Source of the DNA: Leucocoprinus leucothites
Taxonomy: Eukaryota; Basidiomycota; Agaricomycetes; Agaricales; Agaricaceae
NCBI GenBank assembly: GCA_013368445.1
Contig: JAACJO010000012.1
Location: 310,001 to 374,000 of the forward strand
Reading direction: 5' to 3'
Length of the DNA stretch: 64,000 nt
Below, piece after piece: positions 1 to 12,205 of this stretch; position 1 is the first letter of the stretch; each line of letters starts with the position of its first letter. The notes below the pieces were generated by a model. It was not told the DNA's origin, did not search any database, and was given only the letters and a program-made list of their open reading frames with translations. Position numbers and translations under genes: made by a program.

Positions 1-975
1 CGTCAAACCCCTCTGTCCCCTCTAGTCACTCAGGATGGACCACTGATAACCCCCGCTCATGACAAGAGTTGGGCTAGCCTGGTGAACACACCTCTCGTTC
101 CCATGTTCCAGAAGCCGGACCCCAACCGAAGTGACGTGTCAGGAAGCGGCACCACTACTAGTGCCGGCTTAGGGATAACCCAAGCAGGGAGCACTGGGAA
201 CAAAGGACCAGGGCTTGCCGCCATCAATCCCGCTACACTCAATATGCTAGCAACATCGGGGTTGACAAATGATGCCCAGCTTCTGGCCGTCCAGCTGGTA
301 ATGAGCGGGATTTTACAGCCCACGGATATCACAACCACGGCAAGCAAACAGGACCAAGCCGTACCTCCACAGTCTGCGGGAAAGAAAAAAAGTGGCCATG
401 GTAATTGGAGGGCACCTTCAAGCGCAAAGTACCCCGGCAGTGCTTTGCGAAGTAGCGCACCGAAGAGTAGCGGGGTTAAGAGCAGTGGACTTAAGAGTTC
501 CGGGCTGAAGAGTAACGGGCTCGACAGCGCTTCCATGGAATCTCCCAGAGTTGAAGATTTCGATCCCGAGCTGTTGAAAGATATTCCAGCCTGGCTTCGA
601 AGCTTGAGGCTGCACAAATATACTGCCCGCTTTGAAGGGATGACCTGGCAAGAGATGGTGGCCTTGGATGATGGGGTATTAGAAAAGAAGGGAGTTACAG
701 CGTTGGGTGCAAGACGGCGTTTGCTGAGGACATTTGATCATGTTCGTCGAGAAATGGGAATGGAGGGTGCTAGTAGTGCCACACCCACAACCTCAGTTGT
801 TCCTGCAAGTGCCGCTTCATCCTCCGTTGACCCAGGCTTGCAGATCGTTCCTCAGAGCGCTGCGCCGAGAATCCAACTGTCCGCAGATTCTCCGGCTTTC
901 ATGCCGACGAGTAAAGTGCCGCACAGTGCCGCACCGGGATTGGCACCCATTCCAGTCGTAACCTCCGTCGTTTAA
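1..975 (+). CDS. VTS1: VTS1-like SAM-domain RNA-binding protein (5' truncated)
   Basis: The reading frame is open from base 1 and ends in TAA at 973-975, so this is the 3' part of a gene that starts outside the window. The visible protein is Ser/Gly/Ala-rich and low complexity. It includes an SSG-L-KS type repeat at about 430-530, followed by a clear SAM domain at about 570-760 with the signature PAWLRSLRLHKY, then GMTWQEMVALDD and KKGVTALGARRRLL. That SAM type is characteristic of fungal Vts1 and animal Smaug, which bind hairpins in mRNA and recruit the Ccr4-Not deadenylase; the function is inferred from family. A short disordered Pro/Ser/Ala tail follows. No intron is needed in the part seen. 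Confidence 0.85.
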   Translation, partial: RQTPLSPLVTQDGPLITPAHDKSWASLVNTPLVPMFQKPDPNRSDVSGSGTTTSAGLGITQAGSTGNKGPGLAAINPATLNMLATSGLTNDAQLLAVQLVMSGILQPTDITTTASKQDQAVPPQSAGKKKSGHGNWRAPSSAKYPGSALRSSAPKSSGVKSSGLKSSGLKSNGLDSASMESPRVEDFDPELLKDIPAWLRSLRLHKYTARFEGMTWQEMVALDDGVLEKKGVTALGARRRLLRTFDHVRREMGMEGASSATPTTSVVPASAASSSVDPGLQIVPQSAAPRIQLSADSPAFMPTSKVPHSAAPGLAPIPVVTSVV

Positions 976-1710
976 TTTGACCTTCGGAATGAACGAGTTG
1001 AGAGGATAGAGTTTATTTTACTCGAGCTGACCTTCTTTTGTGTTCTCATGGGCTGTCGTACGCTTGATTCATACAATAATGACAGATAATCATTTTTGTT
1101 CAACTATGTTGTTGCTCCTATAGCTTAAAATTGGCGGAGATTTCTACGACAGAAGGGTTCTTTCTCGTCTTGACCGACATAGCATTGATCACAGGGTCGC
1201 AGTTGGGCAATCAAATTCTGAACATCACCACCGTCGACCGAGGCGTGAATTTGCCCGAAGACCGGGGACTGGCCTGTTCGTCCTCCCGACAAGTATTTAT
1301 ATTTGGTTCCAAGATTCTCGAGGGCTTCGTAAGCTCCAAGCCTACTGCACGACCTAGCATTAGTATAGACTCGGTTCCTACAAGGTTTGATTGCCAGTTG
1401 CTCGGTGGATAGCTTACATCCCTTCCGGCGAATCGAAGCCAGAGAGATCATCCACATGCTTGTTTTCTCTGATCAGCTTTCACAAATATCAAGGTGATGA
1501 GGTCAGCCATGCGCCCATATCACCCAATTTCCCAGAGTTTCCCCATCCCATACATCGTCACTAGGCATTTTCTGATTATACTTAGTTCCTGATCAAAAGC
1601 GTATTCAGGGTTGCGTGGGGCCTGTATGAATCCCAGCCGATCCGAGTGGCATGGAATGAGCTTGAAATACAGCTGTGCCCCGAGTCTTGTCATCTTTCCC
1701 TGAATCCCCC
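976..1710. other. Intergenic, 735 nt; no supported gene
   Basis: This holds the 3' flank of the VTS1-like gene and the promoter of G-alpha 1. An open frame on the minus strand at 1125-1457 (110 codons, Cys-containing) has no recognisable domain. A GTAAGC...TGTAG pair inside it could be an intron, but nothing links it to a family. Confidence 0.5.
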
Positions 1711-3754
1711 ATGTTCCAGTCGTCGGACCAAGATCCCCTTGCGGCGGCATTGCGGCCTCCACCCGGGGAGACTCAAGAGCAGCGGGAAGAGAGGGAGGCC
1801 GCAGAAGCTCACGCTCTGGAAGTCAGCAGCAGGATAGACGCGGAGATCAAGGCAGACAAGCAAGCTATGAAGAGGCAGAAAAAACCCATTCGTGTATTGG
1901 TTCTAGGGCAGAGCATGAGTGGTGGGCGAGCGATGTACTCTATGATCTTAGTATCCGAAAATTACTGACCCGGACTCCCTTCCCCCAGGCAAGACGACCA
2001 CAATTAAGAGTGAGTACCTAATTCAAGGCGGGCGTTTTCTAGCGCTTCGTTCCATCCGGCGATTGACGTAAACTGATCGACTTCTTAAGACTTTCAAATG
2101 GCCTACGCTCAAAAGTCCTGGGCAGAAGAACGAAGTTCCTGGCACATTGTGATTCTCTTCAACTTGGTCCGGACCGTGAACACCATCGCGGACACACTGA
2201 ATGAAGAGACGACTTATAGTGTCTCATCTGGAAGAAAATCCGCTCTTGCGGAATGGCATCGGAGCATTCTTTTCCGGCTCTCTCCTCTACGTAGGATAGA
2301 GAAAGACCTCAAAGCATTCCTTGGCACAGGAACTAGCGAGGCAGTTGAAATCGACTATTCAAAGCGACCAAATACGTCATCTGGACTGCGCGAATCTTCA
2401 AGCCCACAGCAACTCTCATCTCAGGAGTATATCAAAAAGCACCAGGAGTTTTGCATCTGGTCTTCTTCTGGCTGGAAGTCAATCCTTGATCAAGTGAAAA
2501 CTCGGTCTCAGGGGAAGGACTCGCAAGTGCCTCGTGTAGTGCGCACAGTCCTCAGCAGTTGCAAAGACGATATCTTTCACTTGTGGAATGATGCTGTGGC
2601 ACAAAGCCTTTTGCGTGCCAAGTATGGCAGACTCGAGGAAACTCCTGGCTTGTACGTTCTTAATTGGTGGACATTTCAGGGCTGATTGAGCCGATTCAGT
2701 TTTTTGAACGATATTGATCGGATTCTCTCTCCGGATTACACACCCACTGATCAAGATATCGTTCGTGCGCGCCTACGAACGACGGGGGTGCAAGAGTATC
2801 GTTTTACGTTGGACAAGGGTGCGTTACTACCTTTCATTGAGCTTTTGACGATGTCAACGAAACATATTTTCTATAAAGGTACAGGCACGGCGAGGGACTG
2901 GGTGATGTACGACGTTGCCAGTGAGTTCAGCACGGGCTTTGTTTGTCGCACGAGCTAAACCACCTTGATGGCAGGCATCCGAACGTCGGTGAGTGATTAC
3001 ATGCCGATCAATGTCGCCTCTATCACTTCTCATGACTCGTGAACCTGCTTCACTTTGAAACAGAAAGCCGCATGGATACCCTATTTCCCGGATATCACTG
3101 CGCTCATTTTTCTTGCGCCAGTGTCATCTTTTAATGAGCGACTGCTGGAGAATCCGAAAATTAACCGCCTCGAGGACACGTTTGTCTTATGGAAAACAGT
3201 CTGCTCAAGCAAACTGTTGTCAAATGTTCAATTAGTAAGTAGAGGCCGCTTCTCGTCGGTAATCTGATGCCTGAGAACCCGAAAAAAAGATTTTGTTTAT
3301 GAATAAGACCGATATCTTGGCAAGAAAATTGGAACAAGGTATTCAAGTCAAGGATCATATTCCCGAGTTCGGCGGGAACAATAATGACTTCTTGGCCGTT
3401 GCTGAATGTAGGCTCATATTCTCCTGTGACGGTGTGAGATGAATAAACTGACACAATGGTTTCAACCAAGGGTTCCGCCGGGTCTTCAAGAGACTATTCA
3501 TCGATAATAATGGGCCGTCGAATCGCAAATTCATTGCTCATTTCACCAATGTAGTCGTATGTATTTTCCCACTAACTGTTCTTGATCTTCTCCCAACATT
3601 GATTGTTGATAGGATACAAAGGCCACCCAACACACTCTCCAAGCAGGTAAGTTCTACTGTTCGTGAAATCTGAAGCGGGGCAGTGACGCCTTTCGGCTTG
3701 AAAGTACAAACGGCCATTCTCAGGAATGACATAGAAGAGGCAGGCCTAATGTAG
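1711..3754 (+). CDS. Divergent heterotrimeric G-protein alpha subunit 1
   Basis: The spliced model has about 11 exons: 1711-1921, 1990-2010, 2090-2651, 2700-2818, 2879-2920, 2975-2988, 3064-3234, 3290-3407, 3471-3556, 3613-3646 and 3705-3754. The start is the ATG giving MFQSSDQDPLAAAL, which aligns with the start of the second G-alpha in this window. Motifs in order are a P-loop GQSMSGKTT (family GAGESGKST), an insert-bearing helical domain, switch I with the conserved Arg (RARLRTTG), NKTD for guanine, and the C-terminal tail EEAGLM. Switch II reads DVASIR instead of DVGGQR, so the catalytic Gln is missing, and the TCAT motif is TNVV. There is no N-terminal myristoylation Gly, since the protein starts MF. 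Family role: membrane-associated signalling switch. Weak or absent GTP hydrolysis is inferred. It belongs with the divergent G-alpha paralogues of mushrooms rather than the canonical subunits. Confidence 0.82.
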
Positions 3755-4048
3755 AGTCTTTCTTACCGAGCCAAGTCATTGATTGAGAGGCAGCCTGGTT
3801 ACTCCATCTATTATTCATTTCCCCCCCTATTTATTGTCGGAGTTCCCGAGGTACAACACACTCTCGCTTAGAACAGCACATGTAGCGGCCGCCTTACATC
3901 TCATTCCTCGGACATCATCGTATGGTTACTTTTAGTGTATAATATATAAATGTAGCAGATCAAATTGGAAAAAAAGTTCATAGCACAGGACAAGTGTGTG
4001 GGTATAGATATGTCCAAAACTGCATCCGACACAATATACAGTCATGGC

Positions 4049-6340
4049 TCAAAGATCATCAGCAGCACGCTGGGGTAGATCTGACCGCTTGTGGTAGATA
4101 TCGTAAACAGGTGGTGTACCTGCAGTTTGAAGCTCCTTGGCAACTCGTTCTGCGCCTTTCATGATGCGTAACAGGTTTCCGCCCGTAAGACCCGCAATTT
4201 CATATTTGTCCCAGCCCCGGGATATCAGCTCAGCAATCTGTACATATAAATCATTATGGTGTACCAAGCAAGGGTGACTTGAACATACAAGAGCGGGGTA
4301 CTTGGAAACATCTTCAAGGCCCTCGGGCGTGCTAGTGATGCCATCAAAATCGCTCCCAATTCCAACGCTACGGGGAGCCATGGATTAAAACTCAACCAAC
4401 CCCACCCAGTGAATTATGAACATTACTCACTGCTCTTTGCCGGCCACTTGTGCTATATGTTCCACATGGTCAGCAACAGCTTGCACAGTGGCCTCTCCGT
4501 CATCAGCCACAAAATGAGGGGCAAAGTTGACCTAAGGGAATATTAATGTCGATACGGACCGGTTTGCTTAAAGGTTTGGATAGGTGGATACATACCATGA
4601 CTACAGCGTCATTCTTCCACTCTTCCCTGCCAATAAGTCCCAAGATCTCATCAGGTACATTTCGTACATGGTTATGAAGAGCACGAGCTGAAGAGTGGGA
4701 CCAAATAACAGGAGCCTTTGAGTACTGGATTGCTTGTGAGGCAGTTGCGTCTGAGGTATGTGACAGGTCAACGAGAACACCAATCCGGTTCATTTCGTCA
4801 ATAAGCCGTTTACCCAAGGAGCTAGAATGTGATAAAAGGTGAGATTGGGGGCAATATAGATGCGAGCTCGCCCTACCTTAGCCCATGATGCAGTGGAATG
4901 ATTCCAGGAGCGTAACCACAAGAATCCGCGAATGCATTATGACAAGTGTGGGTTAATGTAATATAACGGACACCAAGGGCGTGGTAAGTCCGAAGCACAG
5001 CGATGGAATTGCCCAGCTGGTGAGCACTAGAGAATGTAAAGTTAGCTTGGTGTATTTGTGATCTTGCGAAAGCAGCATACCCTTCGATGCCGATGAGGCT
5101 AGCAATCTTGCCGCCGGAAATGGCTGCTTCGACTTCTTCAGATGTTGTGGCAGGCTGGAACGTCTATGACAAATGCATCAGCTGAAAACTATGGCAATGA
5201 GGTTTTCTGAGCATTACATCAGGGTACTTTGCGATGAGCCCATGTGCGACATCGATTTGCTCGAGAGTATCTCTGTGAACGATACATTGAGTGAGATTAT
5301 ACCCCGCGGCATGTACCCGACGAACCTGACGATCCAAGTTGCATCAAGGAAATCCTTCCCTTCTTCACCAGGTTTAGCACATCCTACGTATGCTGACCTA
5401 GGGAACCCCATGCCAACAAATCATCAGTTCATGGAGCCAAGCAACACAACCATTCAGACGCACCAGAAGAATCCTCCGGTATGTCCCTTCCTCAATCTTG
5501 GAATATCTACATGGCGGGGGGTCGGTTGCTCTAGGTCAACGGCGGAGAGGTTATTTGCAAAAACTTCCCGAATGAGTATGGGGAGATCTACATTGTGTCA
5601 TCTCCATTGAGTTCAATTCGCACAGAATGTAATCATTGCACCGACTAACCGACATGACCATCCTGGAATAACGGAGCATTGTTCAGCTTTGAAGATTAAA
5701 GACCGATAAGTAAAAAGACACGTACAATAACTGGCGCCTGCTTCATAATCATCAATGCAGCCTTATGAGGATCCTTAGGCAGCAGCCCGACCCAAGGAGC
5801 GAGCTTATCGCTCAACATATGTATGAATCCCAAGAAGAAGACGAGTGCAGCGACGAAGAGCACAGTCAACGCCGTCCAGACAATCTTCTTTGACCGCGTA
5901 TCGGGCTCCTTGCCATGTACAATTCCTCCCGAGTCAGTCCTTCGTGTCAATGGTGGTTGAGAAGCCCCATTAGCGTCAAGAAGAGGCGAGGCTTCGTCCT
6001 GTCGTTGTCGGCTGCCGTTTGTATTTGGCGAAGCTGGCATATTGTACTCGCTGTGCACAGAATGGTGCGGTGAGGTTGTGTGAGTAACGACTTGTTGAGC
6101 GACCCCTAACAACACGGCAAGTGCAGTGGCAGCTCGAGAAGCGCTGCTCTGAGATGTTGGGCTAGGAGTCTGGTTTTGATTCGTGCTCTGGTGTGTGGTC
6201 CTGTCACGGCTACTGCTATCCCAGGGGAGGAACTGTCGAAGGCGCTCTGTGGCGGGGCTATGGGCCCGACGGTGATGAGAGCTAGAGGAACTGGATGAGC
6301 TTGAACTAGGACTACCGCTCCCTGACCGGACCATGACCAA
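4049..6340 (-). CDS. Membrane-anchored dipeptidase, peptidase family M19 (renal dipeptidase type)
   Basis: Multi-exon gene read right to left, ending convergently with G-alpha 1 about 294 nt away. The N-terminal 200 residues are Ser/Thr/Gln-rich and cytosolic-like. A single hydrophobic segment ([19 protein letters not shown]) follows, suggesting a type II membrane anchor. The catalytic domain carries the M19 signatures: zinc-binding [61 protein letters not shown] and GIGSDFDG, and ends near the C-terminal LTGGNLLRI helix region. M19 enzymes are zinc dipeptidases that cleave a wide range of dipeptides, sometimes D-residue or cystinyl substrates. Splice junctions at DGHV|D, W|SAYV and IVR|DTLEQ restore the family alignment. 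The start at 6340 could also be the Met two codons later. Confidence 0.9.
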
Positions 6341-6690
6341 TCAATACTATGGGAATTATTCGCACCATAGCTCTCGAACTCGAGGCTATATATCGCGACA
6401 TTGCGAAGTCGGCACCTCATCCTCGGCACCTCATCCTCGAGGCTGTTGTGCACAATCCATTTCTCACTTCTTCAAAAGGTAATCAATGAACAGATGGACG
6501 GAGATAACCCAGATGAAAAAAAAAACATGTTGAGATTGCAAACGAGACCATTAAAATACATCGTTCAACATCAAAATAAACATGATATGAACCCGGCGCG
6601 ATATAGATAAATGCAGAAAGAGAGCAAAAGGGAATGCAGCGGTAATACGAATGTCTAAGCAATACAAAATTTTCATATTTGAAGCACAGC
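6341..6690. promoter_or_regulatory. 350-nt spacer: promoter side of the dipeptidase, 3' side of fumarate reductase
   Basis: AT-rich spacer between two minus-strand genes. It contains a direct repeat CGGCACCTCATCCTC at about 6411-6436 and an A9 run near 6518. I recognise no specific binding site. Confidence 0.4.
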
Positions 6691-8698
<2,008 letters not shown>

Positions 8699-9352
8699 TT
8701 GGAAAGAAGAATGTAGTGGTAGAGAAAGAGAAGAGTTCGGAGGCAGAGGAAGGGAGATGCGGGAATAAGGACTCTTATATCACGGGCGGCCAGTGTCGCC
8801 AGTTCCGGACGCCTGAGGATTTGGCGATCTTGCGCATGTGATTTCAGGCAATTGCCCCGCATGTGATCGGCGTGATCTTTCGTCACATCCGTCACCTCGT
8901 GACTGCAGCTCCCCGCTGTGGGCCCAGCCCACTAGCGACACCGAAAGGAGGTCTCACAAGAATTGTAAGCCTCCGAGTCAGAGCTTCGGTGGTGTTCTCG
9001 ATGGCTAAGTCCCCTACACCAATCACCAATTCACTCTGAATCATAGCTATGCTAACAATACCAGCCTTAGCCAGGTGAATATACTGGTCAACTGCAACCG
9101 TTCTCGAAGAAACATGCACTCTGCCGGTAAGCCGAAATAGCCGGAATTAGGGTGGCTGATTGTGTTGGAGTCCTTCCTCGGCCCACCTTCCGCCATCCGC
9201 TTGCCGGGGTCGCCTACAATTCTGATCATTCCATCAAGCGCCCATGTACTCGAGTATTTAATGCGAACAGTTCAAGACTTAGTTTCTAAAAGAATTAACA
9301 ATTCCATCTATAGGATGAAAAATACTATCGCGCATGCCCAGAAATCTACGGT
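8699..9352. promoter_or_regulatory. 654-nt spacer: promoter of fumarate reductase, 3' flank of riboside kinase
   Basis: No gene is supported. The part next to 8698 is pyrimidine-rich on the minus strand, as expected for a basidiomycete promoter or leader, and the part near 9250-9330 is AT-rich like a 3' flank. No recognisable operator or RNA was seen. Confidence 0.4.
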
Positions 9353-10604
9353 TCATACTGTCTCCTTTAATACGCGACAACTCCGATCGACCGCTTCTCC
9401 CATTGTCATATTTAGCGTCTCTAATAACACAAGCCCCTCTACTTTGTCGCTTGGGGCACCGTGTTCAACGTCTCCATTTACAAACGCTTCACTATGCGCC
9501 TCAAGATACGCTGGCCATACGATTTGTTCCCAGTAATCTGGTGGATCCCGCCATAGGTTGCCCTCTGGGTCAGATTGGACTCCAGGCATAGAAATCATGG
9601 AGAAAGAGTGGCCGTTGACGCGTCGTTTTGTCGGTGTGCGGAATGTGCGGAAATAAGGCGAAGTTAATCGCGGGGCCGCATAGGCCAAGGCAATACCAGA
9701 TGAGCACGCGACATTAGCGAAAACACGTCCATTCACGGAGTGGTGGATGAGCGGCGGAAGAAGGAAATGTGTTAGTATAGACCGGCTCGACCCTTGTTGG
9801 GTGCACAAAATCCGATAAATTATCTCACCTGCTGTATGATAGCCATGTCGTTCGTGTCTCCGTTTCTTCAAAATATCGTGAGGGACCCGCAACATAACGC
9901 GCACATCGAGTTCTGCGATAACATCCTGAAGACGATTCAATCACCAATTTCAGCACCTCACTAACCAAAAAGAAAGAGAATACTGACCTTATGCCAATAA
10001 AGCAAAAACCCATCCACCAGTGCCCATATAATCTTCGTACCCTCTTCTCCGGCTTCCCTCTCTTCTTTAATTTTCCGAAACTCCGCGATCCAAGAATTCC
10101 TCAGGTTTTCTGGTACCGGGACATCTTTCTGCTCGTTCAGATGGTCATGACTCCTATGGTTTGGAGGTATCTCTCCGGTCTCCTTGACACGGCGTAAGAA
10201 TGTAATTAATCTATCCCATGAAATGGCACCAGCTGGTGCATCCCAGTCTTGCACCTGGTGTACCGAGTGCACTGGCACGAGTTCTTGCGGCTAGAGTCAA
10301 TCACATGTTATTTGCTAGGCGCAGTAGGACACAATCACGCGCGACGCACTGGTGCAAAATCCTATAGAGTATCCACGACGCTCAGACTTTGTATCACAGA
10401 AAAATCGGGGAGCTCACATCTTGATGTATTATCACGCTATCTGGAAGAATACGCTTTAGGTGCTTAGCGAGGGTGGTTTTTCCCGAACAAGTAGCACCTC
10501 TAAATAACCATGAGCTCACCTCATTGAACAAAAGGAAAGAGATGGACCACGTACCCAATGCCCACAAATATAACTCTGACCTTCTGTTGAGCATTACCCG
10601 TCAT
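9353..10604 (-). CDS. NRK1: Nicotinamide riboside kinase (NRK1 type)
   Basis: Start ATG at 10604 (MTGNAQQKVRVIFVGIG), with the first intron inside the P-loop. After splicing the Walker A reads GGATCSGKTT, followed by IIHQD, then DFAP from a 12-nt exon at 10350-10361, then PQELVPVHSVHQVQDWDAP. This rebuilds the NRK signature HQDDF-P. Later motifs are LVDGFLLY, the lid helix with KKRRHERHGYHT, and DPPDYWEQIVWPAYL, the NRK DPPG...VWP block. NRK enzymes phosphorylate nicotinamide riboside to NMN in NAD+ salvage, and some also accept nicotinic acid riboside. Between GYHT and NLWRDPP lies a 264-nt segment (9565-9828) with GTGAGA...CCAG borders and no stop in frame. It is most simply an intron, but if retained it would insert 88 residues. 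The 5' end faces a divergent gene at 11338. Confidence 0.88.
10350..10361 (-). other. 12-nt microexon of the riboside kinase
   Basis: On the minus strand the segment reads GATTTTGCACCA, flanked by CTATAG upstream and GTGCGT downstream. It encodes DFAP and restores HQDDFAPPQ, the conserved NRK1 motif; skipping it would lose this part of the active site. Identification rests on splice borders plus family conservation. Confidence 0.7.
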
Positions 10605-11337
10605 GGAGGAAGCCAGAGAGCAAGGACAAAGACTCGGGAACAGGGTAAAGATCAGCTAGCAGACTAGCTGTGCACGACTTAAAAGGGAGTGAGTGAAGTA
10701 GATAACACACCCAACACGGGGATCACCACGGAACGCGGACCTTGGTGTCTCTCAGGAGTTTGTGTCAGGAGGAAAACTTACATTATAATTTTTTCCCTTT
10801 CCCCTTCAATTGAAGCGAGCACTGACTCGGCGATTGAATTGGTGATAAGATTGCGAGCGATCACGTGGCAAGTCAAGCATTTTTAGCTTCTGGAAGCGGT
10901 CTGTGGCGGTTAGTGGTAGCGAAGGCAGAGCTCGTGTGCAAGTCGGAATCCGTGTATGGAGAGGCATTTAGAGTGTTAATCAAATGGAGATTGTGGAGAA
11001 AGCAGCGGCCACACATGCTACCATCCAGACCTGCCGTCTGACGCCTACAATCGTCTACAATCATCGATCAATCAATCATGACCGAAATGAGATTGCAAGT
11101 AAAGTCAGTAGCGGAGTACTGCGTCATGGGAATCACACACAATTGATGAAGCATAGATTGCGTCGACATTCGGAGTGTCGTTCAGAACAACCATACAAAC
11201 TCGACGCGAACCACAGTGTGCGAACGGATGCACGTGATCATACGTCATAGACGTCATAATGCGGATGCAGAAATAGAGATATAAGACTCGACGAGATGGT
11301 AAAGATTCTACTCCAAATAATCGCTCTTTAAACCATC
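10605..11337. promoter_or_regulatory. 733-nt divergent intergenic region
   Basis: It separates the minus-strand riboside kinase and the plus-strand LEA-like gene, so it is a shared promoter zone. A TATA-like stretch AGATATAAGA lies about 55 nt upstream of the ATG at 11338. ACGTCATAGACGTCATAA at 11242-11259 is a near-direct repeat of ACGTCATA, which resembles a bZIP/CREB-type site. No RNA gene seen. Confidence 0.5.
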
Positions 11338-12205
11338 ATGCTACGATCTCAAGTAATCCGCCTCACCTCAAGGAGAACACCCTTAGTCGTTTGTGCTGCA
11401 GTTCCTTCACGAGTAGGCAGCTTTGAACTATATTTGAGTGAAGATCTAACAATCAATGATACAGGTCTCAGCTCGTCACTATGCTACAGGGACTGAGCCC
11501 AAACGAACGGATGATAACACACTTCTGTATGCTGCACTCGGTGTAGCCACAGTTGGTGGTGCTTATTTTTACTTCAAGAGGAACCCTGATGAGGAAGAGA
11601 AACTCAAGAAGAAAGCGCGTATCAATGAGGAAGAGATGAAACAGAAGGCTCGCGAGAGTGCTGCTGCTGCAAGATCAAGAGCAGGTGACGCGGTGGAGGA
11701 GGGTAAACAGAAGTACGAGGATGCTAAGGTTAGTGCACCTTTGCAAGTGCGCCAACTTCTACTAAATAATCCACAGGGTGCTGCTAAGAGGCGGTTTGAT
11801 GAAACTCGTTCCGACGTTGATCAGAAGGCGGAAGATACAAGGGCTAGGGGACGCAGTATTGTTGATGATGTCAAGGAGCGTTCCAGTTCCATCGCACGCG
11901 ATACGGAAGCCAAGTACAACCGTGCCAGAGACTCAACGGAACAGTTATATGACGAAGCCCGTGAGGCTGCTGAGCGCAAGGCTCAAGAGATTAGAGGCAA
12001 CACGGAGAAAGCAGGGGAGGAAGCAAAAGATAGCTGGTTCAGTCTCAAGAGTTGGGGAAAATCTAAAGTAAACGAGGGCGAGGATAAGGTAAAACGTGGT
12101 GAGGAGGACGTTGAAGAGAAGTTTGAAAAAAACAAACAATACGCCGCCCAAAAGGTAGCTGAAGGAGCAGAGGGAGTGCGAGGAAGAGCCGAAAAACATG
12201 CATGA
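11338..12205 (+). CDS. LEA-like / apolipoprotein-type helical protein, probably mitochondrial
   Basis: Three exons (11338-11412, 11465-11728, 11777-12205), all phase 0. The N-terminus MLRSQVIRLTSRRTP is basic, hydroxylated and free of acidic residues, and is followed by VSARHYATG, so a mitochondrial presequence is likely. One short hydrophobic segment (LLYAALGVATVGGAYFYF) then follows. The rest is a long highly charged amphipathic helix with 11-residue-like periodicity rich in Lys, Glu, Ala and Arg (for example EEMKQKARESAAAARSRAG), resembling group 3 LEA proteins that protect membranes and proteins under desiccation or stress. Inferred topology: inner-membrane anchored with the helix on one side. 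No enzymatic motif; an ordinary coiled-coil scaffold is the alternative. The upstream ACGTCATA repeat would fit stress regulation, but this is speculative. Confidence 0.72.

Noticed and set aside
57..617. Long open frame antisense to the VTS1-like gene
   Set aside because: Low-complexity coding sequence on the plus strand leaves the opposite frame open; composition explains it.
1125..1457. 110-codon minus-strand frame between VTS1-like and G-alpha 1
   Set aside because: No family match by eye and no promoter evidence; kept only as a note in the spacer entry.
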